Part shown: positions 1-8,080 of the stretch, piece after piece
How the letters are laid out: every line of letters starts with the position of its first letter
Position numbering within the stretch: position 1 is the stretch's first letter
From: Telmatospirillum sp.
Lineage (GTDB): Bacteria; Pseudomonadota; Alphaproteobacteria; Rhodospirillales; Magnetospirillaceae
Length of the DNA: 64,000 nt
Reading direction: 5' to 3'
NCBI GenBank assembly: GCA_031291415.1
Contig: JARLJB010000065.1
Coordinates: 52,828-116,827 of the forward strand
Notes under the pieces: generated by a model
What the model was told of the DNA's origin: nothing
The model's database searches: none
The model's input: only the letters and a program-made list of their open reading frames with translations
Position numbers and translations under genes: made by a program

Positions 1-1720
1 CAAAGTTGCAGTTGCTGATCGTCACGCCGGTCACTGGAGGAACAGCCGGCGTCGGAGCTGGCCCGTTGTAGTCGTAGGCGACGGGACCTTGCATGATGAT
101 GGCCTGATAGCATCCGGCGGTTTGGCCGGTCGGTATGCCGACAGTGATGTTCTCGATACTGACGTTCTGGACGACTGGCGGGCGGGTGCGGACATTGTCT
201 GCGGATGGCGAATAATCGCAGTCGAAGGTCACGACGCCGCCCTGATTGGTTGTCACACTGTTTTTCGCGATGGGGCTGCCAGTCAGAGGCGTGTAATAGC
301 TGGGGGTCGTGCTGATACCGTTCGGAAGTGAGATATTTCGAACGTAGAAGTTCTTCAGATAGCCGCCGCGGTTCAAATTGGTTTTCAGACGAACCGCAAT
401 GCGCAAGCTGTCGGTGGCCCAGTTGGCGTTCCTCATCGTCAGGTTCTGCGCGTAGACATTCTGAACGCCGCCCGCCATTTCGCTTCCCAACGTCATGCCG
501 CCGTGACCGCTTTGCATGATGCAGTTCTGGACAACGACGTTCTGACAGGCCACGCCGTTATCGAGATCCTTGCCGGCTTCGATGGCGACGCAATCGTCAC
601 CGGTGTCGAAGGTGCAGCCTTCGAGCAGGACATAATTGCAGCATTCGACATCGATGCCGTCGTTGTTCGGGCCATGGCTGTTGGCCGTGACATTGCGCAT
701 CACGACATTGCGGCAGTTGGTTGGATGGTGCTGCCAGAACGGCGTGTTGGTGACTTGGTAGCCGTCCATCAACACGTTGGTGCAGTTGTAGAATTCGATG
801 GCGCAGGGCTGCAGCGCGTGGCCCACACCAAAGATTCGCTGGCTGACCGGGACGCTGGCCTCCGACAAGGCCGGCAGGTAGAGGGCGTCTTGCGTATAGG
901 CCGTGCCGGTTCCTTGAATGAGGGCGGCCAGGGCTGGGTCAAGCGAGGGATTGACAGTCAACAATGGCAGGTTGAGCGGATTGGGGGTGTTCTGCCCCAT
1001 GTTCCCGGTCTTCCAACCGGCGGTTCCTGTTTTCCCTTTCCAGGTCCACCAGCATTGCGCGTCGTCCCAGGTGACATTGGCTTGGCAGTTGAGAGTGCTG
1101 GTCGTCCCTTCGCCCGTCAGTGCGATATTGCTCTGGCCATAGGCATAGACCGGCGGAGAATAGTTCCAGCATTCGTTGCCCTGCCAGCGTGAAAACACCA
1201 GCTTGCCGTTGGTTCCACAGTCGCGGGAGCCGTATTTCGCGTAATTGGCCGGATTGGGATCGAAATAGATCTGCGCGCCGCTGGCCAGGTGGAAATTGAC
1301 GTTGCTGAGCAACGTGATCGGTCCGGCGCAGTACCAGTTTCCGGCTGGAACGATGACCCGTCCGCCACCGGCCGCGTGACAGGCTGCGATGGCAGCGGCG
1401 AAAGCCGGATAACAATCGGTCGAACCAGATGCCGGCGTGAGGATGGTTCCTGCGGCAGCCTGTGTTGTCGTATTGGTCCAGGCGACGGCTGCCCCGGTCA
1501 ACGGACACGTGGCTGCCCCGTAGGCCGTGACGTAAAAATCGCGCGCCGGAAACGAAACAGGAGAAGCGAGGCGATTCGCAATGGCGGTGGCCTGGGTCCA
1601 GGGGTCGCTGGAGGCCATGACGGCCTTGCCGTCGAAGCCAAGAGCAAATACGCCCGCGCCAGCAGCGCCGCTGGCCAGAAGTGAGCGGCGGGTAAGCTTG
1701 AATGACGTGCCGAATGCCAT
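1..1720 (-). CDS. Tat-exported glycoside hydrolase family 28 (polygalacturonase-like), 3' end missing
   Basis: About 573 codons are visible and the frame runs off the left edge of the window, so the C-terminus is missing. The ATG at 1720 follows a GGGAGG ribosome site. The N-terminus MAFGTSFKLTRRSLLASGAA is a twin-arginine signal (RR at residues 11-12 followed by a hydrophobic stretch), so the enzyme should fold before export. The rest is a right-handed beta-helix type protein with all four GH28 signatures in order: NNDGID near residue 353, GDDCVAI near 373, GHGGMTLGSE near 406 and RLKTN near 443. The aspartates of the first two motifs are the catalytic acids of the family. GH28 enzymes cleave galacturonan or related pectic chains by inversion; the exact substrate cannot be told from sequence. 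It is transcribed alone toward the edge. Confidence in the family is high, in the substrate low. Confidence 0.9.
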   Translation of the reverse strand, partial: MAFGTSFKLTRRSLLASGAAGAGVFALGFDGKAVMASSDPWTQATAIANRLASPVSFPARDFYVTAYGAATCPLTGAAVAWTNTTTQAAAGTILTPASGSTDCYPAFAAAIAACHAAGGGRVIVPAGNWYCAGPITLLSNVNFHLASGAQIYFDPNPANYAKYGSRDCGTNGKLVFSRWQGNECWNYSPPVYAYGQSNIALTGEGTTSTLNCQANVTWDDAQCWWTWKGKTGTAGWKTGNMGQNTPNPLNLPLLTVNPSLDPALAALIQGTGTAYTQDALYLPALSEASVPVSQRIFGVGHALQPCAIEFYNCTNVLMDGYQVTNTPFWQHHPTNCRNVVMRNVTANSHGPNNDGIDVECCNYVLLEGCTFDTGDDCVAIEAGKDLDNGVACQNVVVQNCIMQSGHGGMTLGSEMAGGVQNVYAQNLTMRNANWATDSLRIAVRLKTNLNRGGYLKNFYVRNISLPNGISTTPSYYTPLTGSPIAKNSVTTNQGGVVTFDCDYSPSADNVRTRPPVVQNVSIENITVGIPTGQTAGCYQAIIMQGPVAYDYNGPAPTPAVPPVTGVTISNCNF

Positions 1721-2149
1721 GGGGTCCTCCCGTTAACGAACTCTGATTGTTGGACTGAAGCGATCGAAACGGCCATGCATCCGCCGAACCCAGGGACCAC
1801 AAAGATGTGATCGAAGGAGGCTTGGCGGAAAATACATCATATAACAATACAACCATACCAAATCTCGCGAATCAATATCGCTCCACACTTTTGGTTGCAG
1901 GTATGACTGAAGGAGACATCCAGCGGTGGCATTGGTGTTGGTCGGGGCCCGGCGTGGCCGACCAGCCTGTGCTGAAAGTCATAGTATTGTCGGGTCTATT
2001 TGTTCCTGTTCCTCAACCGAATACGGCCGGTCATTCGCTCGACATCACGACGAGAAACTGCATTGGTGTTCAGGATGGATTGATCTTTCCGGCGGGGAGG
2101 GCGCAATATCAGGCCATCTTTGGCCCTTTTTACAGAGTGATGGTGTATC
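1721..2149. other. Intergenic region between divergent genes, no gene supported
   Basis: This 429-base stretch lies between the divergent GH28 gene and the small secreted protein gene, so it should hold both promoters. An open frame on the + strand (1807-2157) exists, but its protein has no domain-like pattern and reads like non-coding sequence. I see no convincing hairpin or repeat. The segment around 1830-1870 is noticeably more AT-rich than its surroundings, consistent with a promoter region. Confidence 0.5.
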
Positions 2150-2671
2150 TTGCTTAAGCGTTTGAGTGCTACCGTTGTGGCCCTTTGTATAGCGTCGTCG
2201 GGCGCTGCCGGGGCTGCGACGACAAGTTGTTTCACCCCAGAAGAGATGAAACCCGCCCAACTCCGGATCTTGCAGCAGGAATTCAACGTTGCGGCTCTGA
2301 ATTGTCGCACCGTTGATCAGACGGATCCAAATTTCTCTAGCCGTTATAATGATTTCGTCGGGAAATTCGGTGGCAAGCTGCAAGAGAATGCGGCCGCGCT
2401 CCGGCAGCATTTCGCGCGTGCCGGAGGCGGCAATTTCGATGTCTGGATGACGCGGGTTGCAAACGACGCCGGCCAGCGTGTTATGGCCGATCCGAATTTC
2501 TGCCAGCAGGCCTGGGACAATCTGGACAAAGCCCTGACCACGGAACCGCAGGATATCGAGGCGCTTGCCGTGTCGGCGGGGACGTCCCACCCCTATCTCG
2601 CGACCTGTGAGCAGGCCAAGCCGAAAGCCACCAAGACGAAAGCCGCCGCGAAAAAGAAGAAGAGCGCTTAG
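2150..2671 (+). CDS. Small secreted protein of unknown function with lysine-rich tail
   Basis: 173 residues. The start is a TTG at 2150, the only in-frame initiation codon after the stop at 2138-2140 that leaves the whole signal peptide (MLKRLSATVVALCIASSGAAGA) intact. The mature protein contains four cysteines spaced across its length (in TTSCF, LNCRT, NFCQQ and ATCEQ), which could form two periplasmic disulfides. It ends in a strongly basic alanine/lysine tail (KPKATKTKAAAKKKKSA). I do not recognise a family. It is transcribed alone and converges on the OmpA-like gene, with a bidirectional terminator between them. Confidence 0.75.
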   Translation: MLKRLSATVVALCIASSGAAGAATTSCFTPEEMKPAQLRILQQEFNVAALNCRTVDQTDPNFSSRYNDFVGKFGGKLQENAAALRQHFARAGGGNFDVWMTRVANDAGQRVMADPNFCQQAWDNLDKALTTEPQDIEALAVSAGTSHPYLATCEQAKPKATKTKAAAKKKKSA

Positions 2672-2720
2672 AGTTCCGCACTGGTGGTGCGCCGACCCGC
2701 CCTGGATGAAACATGAGCAG

Positions 2721-2746
2721 TACCGGCAGAGACGCCGGTGCTACTG
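2721..2746. repeat. Single arm of the REP-like hairpin family
   Basis: A hairpin TACCGGC-agagac-GCCGGTG (2721-2740) followed by CTACTG. It matches the arms of the larger paired elements at 20623-20770, 43733-43831 and 63887-63997 in both stem and loop. Only one arm is clear here, so this looks like a solitary or decayed copy. It lies between the small secreted protein gene and its terminator. Confidence 0.6.
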
Positions 2747-2813
2747 ACAATTTGTTTCTTTCTGGCGCGTCCCGTTCCTCTCTGTGGACGGTGCGGTACG
2801 ATCTCCGAAAAAG

Positions 2814-2850
2814 AAAAACCGCAGCAGGATTTCTCCTGCTGCGGTTTTTT
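2814..2850. terminator. Bidirectional intrinsic terminator between convergent genes
   Basis: A strong stem, AACCGCAGCAGGA (2817-2829) paired with TCCTGCTGCGGTT (2834-2846), with a run of six T on the + strand and a T-rich tract on the - strand. It lies between the secreted protein gene (+) and the OmpA-like gene (-) and can serve both. It is the one hairpin in the window with a classical U-tract in both directions. Confidence 0.85.
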
Positions 2851-2879
2851 CGTCCCGAAGAACCGGGGTGCAGAGATCT

Positions 2880-3935
2880 TTACGGAAGGATGATCTGCAC
2901 GCGACGATTCTGGGGTTCGCGAACGCCGTCCTTGGTCGGGACAAGCGGCTGGCTCTTGCCCTTGCCAACAACGGAGATTTCGTTGGCAGGGATGCCGAGC
3001 TTGACCAACGACGCCTTGACGGCGTTGGCGCGGCGCAGCGACAGGGCCATGTTGAACTTCTCGGAACCAGCCGCGTCAGTGTGACCAACCAGCGAGATGC
3101 TGGTGGCATGGCTCGACTTGGCGGCCGTGGCAGCCTGGCTGATGGTCTTGCCGGCTTCAGAGGTGATGTCCGACTTGTTGAAGTCGAAGAACACGAGGTA
3201 GTTCTTCGCGATCGGCGCAGCCTGCACCATCTTCGGAGCCGGGGCCGGAGCCGGAGCAGCTACCGGAGCCGGAGCGGGGGCCGCGACCGGCTTCGGCGCT
3301 TCGCCGCCGAACTTGTAGGTGAAGCCGACCAGGATGGCATGGGATTGATAATCGGCCTTTGATTTGCCGGTCCCATAGGACGGATCTTCCTTCAACTTCG
3401 TATCGAGCGTCCGCAGATAGCGGTAGTCGGCCTTCAGCGCCAGGTTGTCGTTAAGAGCGTAGGACGCCCCGACAATGCCCTGATAGCCGAACACGAACTG
3501 GTCCTTGTTCGAGAAGGTCGTGCCGTTGGCGCGAAGCTTCTCGGCGTTGACATCGACGCCACCAGCGCCGACACCGATGAACGGCGTGATGCTGGTGCCG
3601 GTCTTGATGTCATAATAGACGTTGGCCATCGCGGAGCTGGCATCCAGCTTGCCGCTGCCCGAGGTATTGAACGGCTGCTTGACTTTGTCGACACCGTTCG
3701 AACGCCAGCCGAGTTCACCTTCGACACGAACCGGTCCGAAGCCGTAACCAAGCTGACCAAGGACGGCATAACCCGGATCCTGGGTCTCTTTCCAGACCTT
3801 GGCGCCGTCTTTGAATTTGACCGTCGGGGCGATGGCGAGGCCGGTCTCCGCGCCGACATACAGGCCATCAGCCTGCGCGGCAGTTGCAACACCGGCAATG
3901 AGACCGGCAGAGAGAATGCCCGCAAAAATACGCAT
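2880..3935 (-). CDS. OmpA-family outer membrane protein
   Basis: 351 residues. A signal peptide (MRIFAGILSAGLIAGVATAAQA) is followed by an eight-stranded-barrel type domain to about residue 215, rich in alternating aromatic/polar strands and ending YKFGG. Then comes a proline/alanine linker (PAPAPVAAPAPAPAP) and an OmpA-like peptidoglycan-binding domain from about 245. The C-terminal domain has the family pattern: GHTDAAG, LSLRRANAV, GKGKSQP and NRRVQI. The protein anchors the outer membrane to the cell wall. It is monocistronic, with a ribosome site AAAGGAA upstream of the ATG and a sigma-70-like promoter at 3982-4010. The neighbouring porin-like domain resembles the OmpA/OprF group; pore function is inference. 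Confidence 0.93.
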   Translation of the reverse strand: MRIFAGILSAGLIAGVATAAQADGLYVGAETGLAIAPTVKFKDGAKVWKETQDPGYAVLGQLGYGFGPVRVEGELGWRSNGVDKVKQPFNTSGSGKLDASSAMANVYYDIKTGTSITPFIGVGAGGVDVNAEKLRANGTTFSNKDQFVFGYQGIVGASYALNDNLALKADYRYLRTLDTKLKEDPSYGTGKSKADYQSHAILVGFTYKFGGEAPKPVAAPAPAPVAAPAPAPAPKMVQAAPIAKNYLVFFDFNKSDITSEAGKTISQAATAAKSSHATSISLVGHTDAAGSEKFNMALSLRRANAVKASLVKLGIPANEISVVGKGKSQPLVPTKDGVREPQNRRVQIILP

Positions 3936-3981
3936 AATTTAGGCTTTCCTTTGTTTGGAAACGCGATTGGGGGTAGTGCCC

Positions 3982-4010
3982 TATTTAAACCAATGTACTG
4001 GACAACTCAA
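3982..4010 (-). promoter_or_regulatory. Predicted sigma-70 promoter of the OmpA-like gene
   Basis: Read on the minus strand there is TTGAGT (4010-4005), a 17-base spacer and TAAATA (3987-3982), about 50 bases upstream of the ATG at 3935. The spacing is ideal and the -10 is AT-rich inside a GC-rich genome. Further upstream (4057-4074) is a small hairpin TGTTGC-tatttt-GCAACA of unknown role. Confidence 0.5.
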
Positions 4011-4197
4011 CGGTAACGGGGCCAATTACGAGAGATTAGCGACAATACAGGAACACTGTTGCTATTTTGCAACATCAAAGTTGCTGTCTATTCCCGATCT
4101 CCGATGGCCACAACCGGTCCTGACCCCAATCGGGCACGATGATTGAACATCAGGATAAATTCACCGAATTGTGGCGGAAATGTGTCTATGCGAAAGG

Positions 4198-5046
4198 CTA
4201 CCCTTCATTTCCTGCCGCCACGTCTTTGACGGACGGCCCTTTGTCTGGGGTTTCCCTGGTCGTCGTCTCTGCAGCCCGAAGTTCCGCCGCCTGCTTCTGC
4301 AGTTTGCGGAAGGCGCGAGCGCTAAGCGGAATACTGCCCGCATAGAGAACTCCGATCACCGTGATTGTACCCCAAGGTTCCGTGACGAGAAAGGCAGTAA
4401 GGACGCCGACCAGAAGCAGCATCGGCACAACGTAGACATGGGGAACTCTGAAGCGTTTTCCAGAGTAGGTGGGGATGCGGCTGACCATCAGGAAGGATAC
4501 GATAACCAGGACCACCGCATTGACCGCGGAACTGGCGAAGAAACCTTCGCCGCCCGACTGCAGGCTGATGATCATTGGCAACAGTACAAGGCCTGCGGCT
4601 GCCGGAGCCGGCACACCGGTAAAGAAATTGTAGGCCCATGGCGGCAAATCGGGTTCGCCCAGCATGGTGTTGAAACGGGCCAGCCGCAACGCCATGCAGA
4701 CGGAAAAAAGCAGAACCAGCGCCCATCCCAGTCCGCCGGCCCCTTGCATTGTCCACAGGTAGAGCAGCACCGAAGGCGCTACACCGAAGCTGATGAAATC
4801 GGACAACGAGTCGAGTTCGGCTCCGAATTTGCTGGTGCCGTGCAAAAGCCGGGCGATGCGACCGTCCAGTCCGTCGAGCAATCCTGCCAGCAGGATGCCG
4901 GTGACCGCCAAGTCCCATTTCCCGTGCAGGCCGAAACGGATCGAGGTCAGACCGGCACACAGGGCCAGCATGGTGAGGATGTTCGGGATCAGCTTATTGA
5001 AGGACAGGCCGTTGATGCGTGGCGGGCGCCGTTGAGGGAATTTCAC
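4198..5046 (-). CDS. pssA: CDP-diacylglycerol--serine O-phosphatidyltransferase
   Basis: 282 residues from a GTG at 5046 that overlaps the psd stop codon (GTGA). The open frame continues upstream but those codons belong to psd, and the overlapping GTG gives the normal N-terminus [22 protein letters not shown]. The CDP-alcohol phosphatidyltransferase motif D-G-x2-A-R-x8-G-x3-D-x3-D is visible as [26 protein letters not shown] (positions near 4790-4870). Several hydrophobic helices follow, as expected for an inner-membrane enzyme. It condenses CDP-diacylglycerol with serine to phosphatidylserine, the substrate of the Psd enzyme encoded directly upstream. The C-terminal 30 residues are charged and variable. 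Confidence 0.95.
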   Translation of the reverse strand: MKFPQRRPPRINGLSFNKLIPNILTMLALCAGLTSIRFGLHGKWDLAVTGILLAGLLDGLDGRIARLLHGTSKFGAELDSLSDFISFGVAPSVLLYLWTMQGAGGLGWALVLLFSVCMALRLARFNTMLGEPDLPPWAYNFFTGVPAPAAAGLVLLPMIISLQSGGEGFFASSAVNAVVLVIVSFLMVSRIPTYSGKRFRVPHVYVVPMLLLVGVLTAFLVTEPWGTITVIGVLYAGSIPLSARAFRKLQKQAAELRAAETTTRETPDKGPSVKDVAAGNEG

Positions 5047-5750
5047 CGGGCCTCTCCCTGACGCTGGGGCTCGTCGCTGGCAAGGTCGGCCAGGACGGTT
5101 TCGCCGGCGATCGCGGTTTGTCCGATCATCACCAGGGGTTTGCTGCCGGCCGGCAGGTAGACATCGACGCGGCTGCCGAATCGGATCAGTCCGAACCGCT
5201 CTCCTGCCCGTACGGTCTGACCTTCGCCGAGATCGCAACGAATGCGTCTGGCGACCAGACCGGCTATCTGCACAAAAGCGATTTCGCGGCCGTCGTCAAG
5301 GCCCAGGCGAACGGCCATCCGCTCGTTGAACGCGCTGGCCTTGTCGAGCGAGGCATTGAAAAACTTGCCGGGGGAGTAAACGCGTTTCAGAATCTTTCCC
5401 GCGAATGGTGCGCGATTCACATGGACATTGAAGACGTTCATGAAAATTGAGATGCGGGGAAGCGGCGCGTCGCCCATGGCAAGTTCGAGCGGCGGCGGGG
5501 CATCGACGATCATCTGTACGACGCCATCGGCCGGGCTGATTACCAATCCGTCGCGCGACGGCGTGATTCGTTCCGGATTGCGGAAAAAGAACGCGCACCA
5601 GATTGTCAACAGCACACCCAGCCAACCCAGCGGCGACCAGAGCCAAAACAGCAACAAAGTGCCTGCGGCGAAAAGGGGGATGAAACGCCACCCCTCCGGG
5701 TGAATGGGCATGCATAGGGTTTTTAGTACGGAATTGTCTTGCGTCGGCAC
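5043..5750 (-). CDS. psd: Phosphatidylserine decarboxylase proenzyme
   Basis: 235 residues, the short form of the family found in alphaproteobacteria. Two hydrophobic helices lie near residues 22-57. The self-cleavage site is FGS at residues 191-193 (sequence [14 protein letters not shown]); Ser193 would become the pyruvoyl group of the alpha chain. It decarboxylates phosphatidylserine to phosphatidylethanolamine at the inner membrane. It is first of a two-gene operon with pssA, whose start overlaps its stop, so both steps of phosphatidylethanolamine synthesis are translated together. The 290 bases upstream, shared with a divergent gene, hold no recognisable feature except a small CCGCCG/CGGCGG hairpin at 6001-6020. 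Confidence 0.95.
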   Translation of the reverse strand: MPTQDNSVLKTLCMPIHPEGWRFIPLFAAGTLLLFWLWSPLGWLGVLLTIWCAFFFRNPERITPSRDGLVISPADGVVQMIVDAPPPLELAMGDAPLPRISIFMNVFNVHVNRAPFAGKILKRVYSPGKFFNASLDKASAFNERMAVRLGLDDGREIAFVQIAGLVARRIRCDLGEGQTVRAGERFGLIRFGSRVDVYLPAGSKPLVMIGQTAIAGETVLADLASDEPQRQGEAR

Positions 5751-6041
5751 GCTGTTTTCTCCTCAAGCCGGTTCCATGATAGGGGCGAACCAAGCTCTCG
5801 ATTCATCAAAGGCGCCGGGCTCTCCGCATCCGACAAGGGAGGGGCCAGCGCCGTTCAGACCTGGCGTCACCGGCTGACCGGCGGCGCCAAGCGAATCGCC
5901 CCATACTAACCGGTTGCGGCGATTCGGGTAAGCGTTTGTCCAGAAATAACGACAGCTGGTTCCGAGATGTTTTTTCTGCGAGCCTCGCCATGCTAATCTG
6001 CCGCCGTCGCCATACGGCGGAATTTGACGCAAGGGCGGGAG

Positions 6042-6557
6042 ATGCAGCAGATAAGTCCGTTCCATTTGGTTCTGGGAGAGCTTCGGCTTCCTTTTGACGA
6101 GGCTGTCGGGGGCACGGCCCTGGCGCAGCAGGATTTTAAGTTCCGATTTTCCTATCACCATATATCCTTTGCCGCCGAATGCCGCCATAAGCCTGACCAG
6201 GTCATCATTGCTCTGACGGGCGACGTGGGGCCGATGCCGTTCAGTGCTGAATCGGCCGTAGCGCGCGCCGAGCTCCAGACGGTTCTCAATGCCGCCAACG
6301 CCCACCTGGGCGATATCTTCCGCGTGGTCGAAGGGCGGATCCTGATGGTCGGAGAGGTTTCTCTCGTCCGGCCGCTGACGGCAGTCGGACTAATCGCCGG
6401 GATGGCGCGCTTTTTGCTCTCAGGGCGACCGTACCTTGAGACCATCGACGTGTTTCTCAGTCCTCTGGACGAGACGGAGACAACCGGAGAGGTTGCCCTG
6501 CGGCCCGGATGGCGCCGGGCGTCGTCGAAATCCCAAAGCGCAGCACGCCAAATCTGA
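6042..6557 (+). CDS. Conserved-looking protein of unknown function
   Basis: 171 residues from the ATG at 6042, preceded by GGCGGGAG; a TTG 18 bases upstream is possible. No signal peptide or membrane segment. The middle (LNAANAHLGDIFRVVEGRILMVGEVSLV) alternates short helices and strands in a way that recalls YbjN/CesT-like folds, but this is an impression of pattern only. The C-terminus is basic and serine-rich and looks disordered. It is transcribed divergently from psd and converges on the LysM gene. Codon use is like that of its neighbours. No function is proposed. Confidence 0.65.
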   Translation: MQQISPFHLVLGELRLPFDEAVGGTALAQQDFKFRFSYHHISFAAECRHKPDQVIIALTGDVGPMPFSAESAVARAELQTVLNAANAHLGDIFRVVEGRILMVGEVSLVRPLTAVGLIAGMARFLLSGRPYLETIDVFLSPLDETETTGEVALRPGWRRASSKSQSAARQI

Positions 6558-6627
6558 CGAATCACGCGCAGGGCCAAAGGGCACAAAGAATAACCAGCGG
6601 CCGGGTCGACCGCGAAACTCCGGAAGA

Positions 6628-7572
6628 TCAGTGCGGCGCGGGAATGTTGAAGGTCTGGCCGGGATAGATGCGATTGGGGTCGCGGATCTGTTCCTTGTTG
6701 GCGGCGTAGATGACCATGTAGTCATAGCCGCTGCCATAGGCGCGACGGGCGATCCGCCATAGGCTGTTGCCCTGCTCGACGGTCACCTTGCCTTCCGCCG
6801 GCAGCGTGCCTGAGGGTGAAAAGCTTGTTTCCGCCCGGGCGACAACCTTGCCGCCGTTGCCGAGCTCATCGACTCGCAGCGTATGTTCCGAGCCCCGCTG
6901 ATCCATCTTGGTCGATAGCCGCCAGCGCCCTTGCCCGTCGGCTTGCGTCTTGCTAAGTGGCTGATTGTCGAGATAGACCTGCAACGTGGCTTTCGGACTT
7001 GCCTTTCCGGTGACCGACAAATGACCGCTCTCGTCATACTTTATGCCGGCGATCGACACGGTACCGGCTCCATCTTTGGCTTCCGGGCCCTGAAGGATGT
7101 CCATCGTTCCATCCGGGTTGATCTTCACCGCAAGCGACGCGTCCTTGTTTTTACTGCGGTCGGGAACCACGAGGACAACTGGCGCGTTGGTTTCGCGAAC
7201 GGTGCCGTCGGGGTTGGCAGCGCGCAAGGTGAGTTCCCTGCTTCCCGGCTGGAGCGGCTGGTCCGGCACGAAGACCCACTCGCCCCGATTGTCGGCGGTC
7301 ACCCGGCCGACTTCCTTGCCACCATCCAGGATTACGACCTCGGCCTTGGGCATGGAACGACCGGCAATAACGGTTTCGCCCTGCGGATTGATGCGTACGA
7401 TGTCGAAGCTGGGAGCGTCGCTGTTCTGCGCCGCATTGCCGGCGACCGGCTGACCCGTTTGTGTGACGGTGGGAGGAACCGGTTGGTCGCCATGGCCGGT
7501 CCAAAGACTCATGACTATGGCGACGACGATGACGATGAAGCCCGCGAGGGCTATGATAACGGGCCGGGTCAA
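6628..7572 (-). CDS. Membrane-anchored protein with Ig-like repeats and C-terminal LysM domain
   Basis: 314 residues from a TTG at 7572 with GAGGAG six bases upstream. An N-terminal hydrophobic helix (VIIALAGFIVIVVAIVMSLW) acts as uncleaved anchor or signal. Two related segments follow, each with the pattern xPKAxxxVxxDG...VTADNRGEW...PGSxxLTLRA (around residues 65-115 and 185-230), typical of bacterial Ig-like repeats. The C-terminus is a LysM domain (VEQGNSLWRIARRAYGSGYDYMVIYAANKEQI..NRIYPGQTFNIP), which binds N-acetylglucosamine in peptidoglycan. A role at the cell wall in the periplasm is likely. It is monocistronic. Confidence 0.88.
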   Translation of the reverse strand: MTRPVIIALAGFIVIVVAIVMSLWTGHGDQPVPPTVTQTGQPVAGNAAQNSDAPSFDIVRINPQGETVIAGRSMPKAEVVILDGGKEVGRVTADNRGEWVFVPDQPLQPGSRELTLRAANPDGTVRETNAPVVLVVPDRSKNKDASLAVKINPDGTMDILQGPEAKDGAGTVSIAGIKYDESGHLSVTGKASPKATLQVYLDNQPLSKTQADGQGRWRLSTKMDQRGSEHTLRVDELGNGGKVVARAETSFSPSGTLPAEGKVTVEQGNSLWRIARRAYGSGYDYMVIYAANKEQIRDPNRIYPGQTFNIPAPH

Positions 7573-8080
7573 GGCTCCTCGCTCGCAATGAATGGGCGTG
7601 GATGATGATTGCGGCGTACCCTAATACGGTACCGACCGATACGCAACCCGGCTTCCGCCCCCTGTGCCGGGACTGCCGCCAATGAAGCGCGGGAACATGT
7701 CAACAATGCGGCAATAGACCAAGTCGCGACGTTTCGTCACTTTTCGGAACCGACCGTTCATCCTATTCTGACGAATAGGATAGGGACGTCCTATCCTTTT
7801 GGTATATCCGCATTCGTCAAAAAAAAGGTGTCCACCGCGATCCGTCTTGATCTCTGTTGTCAGTGTTCGTCGATCAGCCGGTCTATTGCGGGAGGTCGCT
7901 ATAACGCCACATTGTTGTCGACTTCTGTGCTGACGTGAGACTAAAAATAAAAATAGGGTGCATTGACAAAATAATTAAATAATTCATTGCATCAATTAAC
8001 GAATATAACAGTGTTGTCGCACTGTCGTGCCGTGATTCATTAAACAACAATAAGTGGCGTATGCAATATCTTGATGGGGA
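7573..8080. other. Long intergenic region with stacked hairpins and AT-rich promoter zone
   Basis: 508 bases between the divergent LysM and chemoreceptor genes; no convincing ORF. Two features are visible. At 7762-7800 two hairpins overlap and end in four T (listed separately). From about 7930 to 8070 the sequence turns very AT-rich; it contains TTGACA at 7963-7968, but no good -10 at the right spacing, so the chemoreceptor promoter is not pinned down. The ribosome site before the chemoreceptor ATG is GGGGA. Confidence 0.5.
7762..7800 (+). other. Two overlapping, mutually exclusive hairpins ending in a T run
   Basis: Hairpin 1: CCTATTC (7762-7768) with GAATAGG (7773-7779), loop TGAC. Hairpin 2: GGATAGG (7778-7784) with CCTATCC (7790-7796), loop GACGT, then TTTT (7797-7800). 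The two share bases 7778-7779 and could alternate. The second looks like a weak intrinsic terminator. No gene precedes it on the + strand, so it may end a small RNA or be part of the chemoreceptor leader; both ideas are inference. Confidence 0.35.

Noticed and set aside
503..1192. Long open frame on the + strand inside the GH28 gene
   Set aside because: Antisense to a gene with all four catalytic motifs and a Tat signal; the + frame has no recognisable domains.
1807..2157. 116-codon open frame upstream of the small secreted protein
   Set aside because: No protein-like pattern and it overlaps the start of the better-supported gene.
7963..7991. Sigma-70 promoter for the chemoreceptor gene
   Set aside because: TTGACA is present but no acceptable -10 lies at 16-18 bases; left unassigned.
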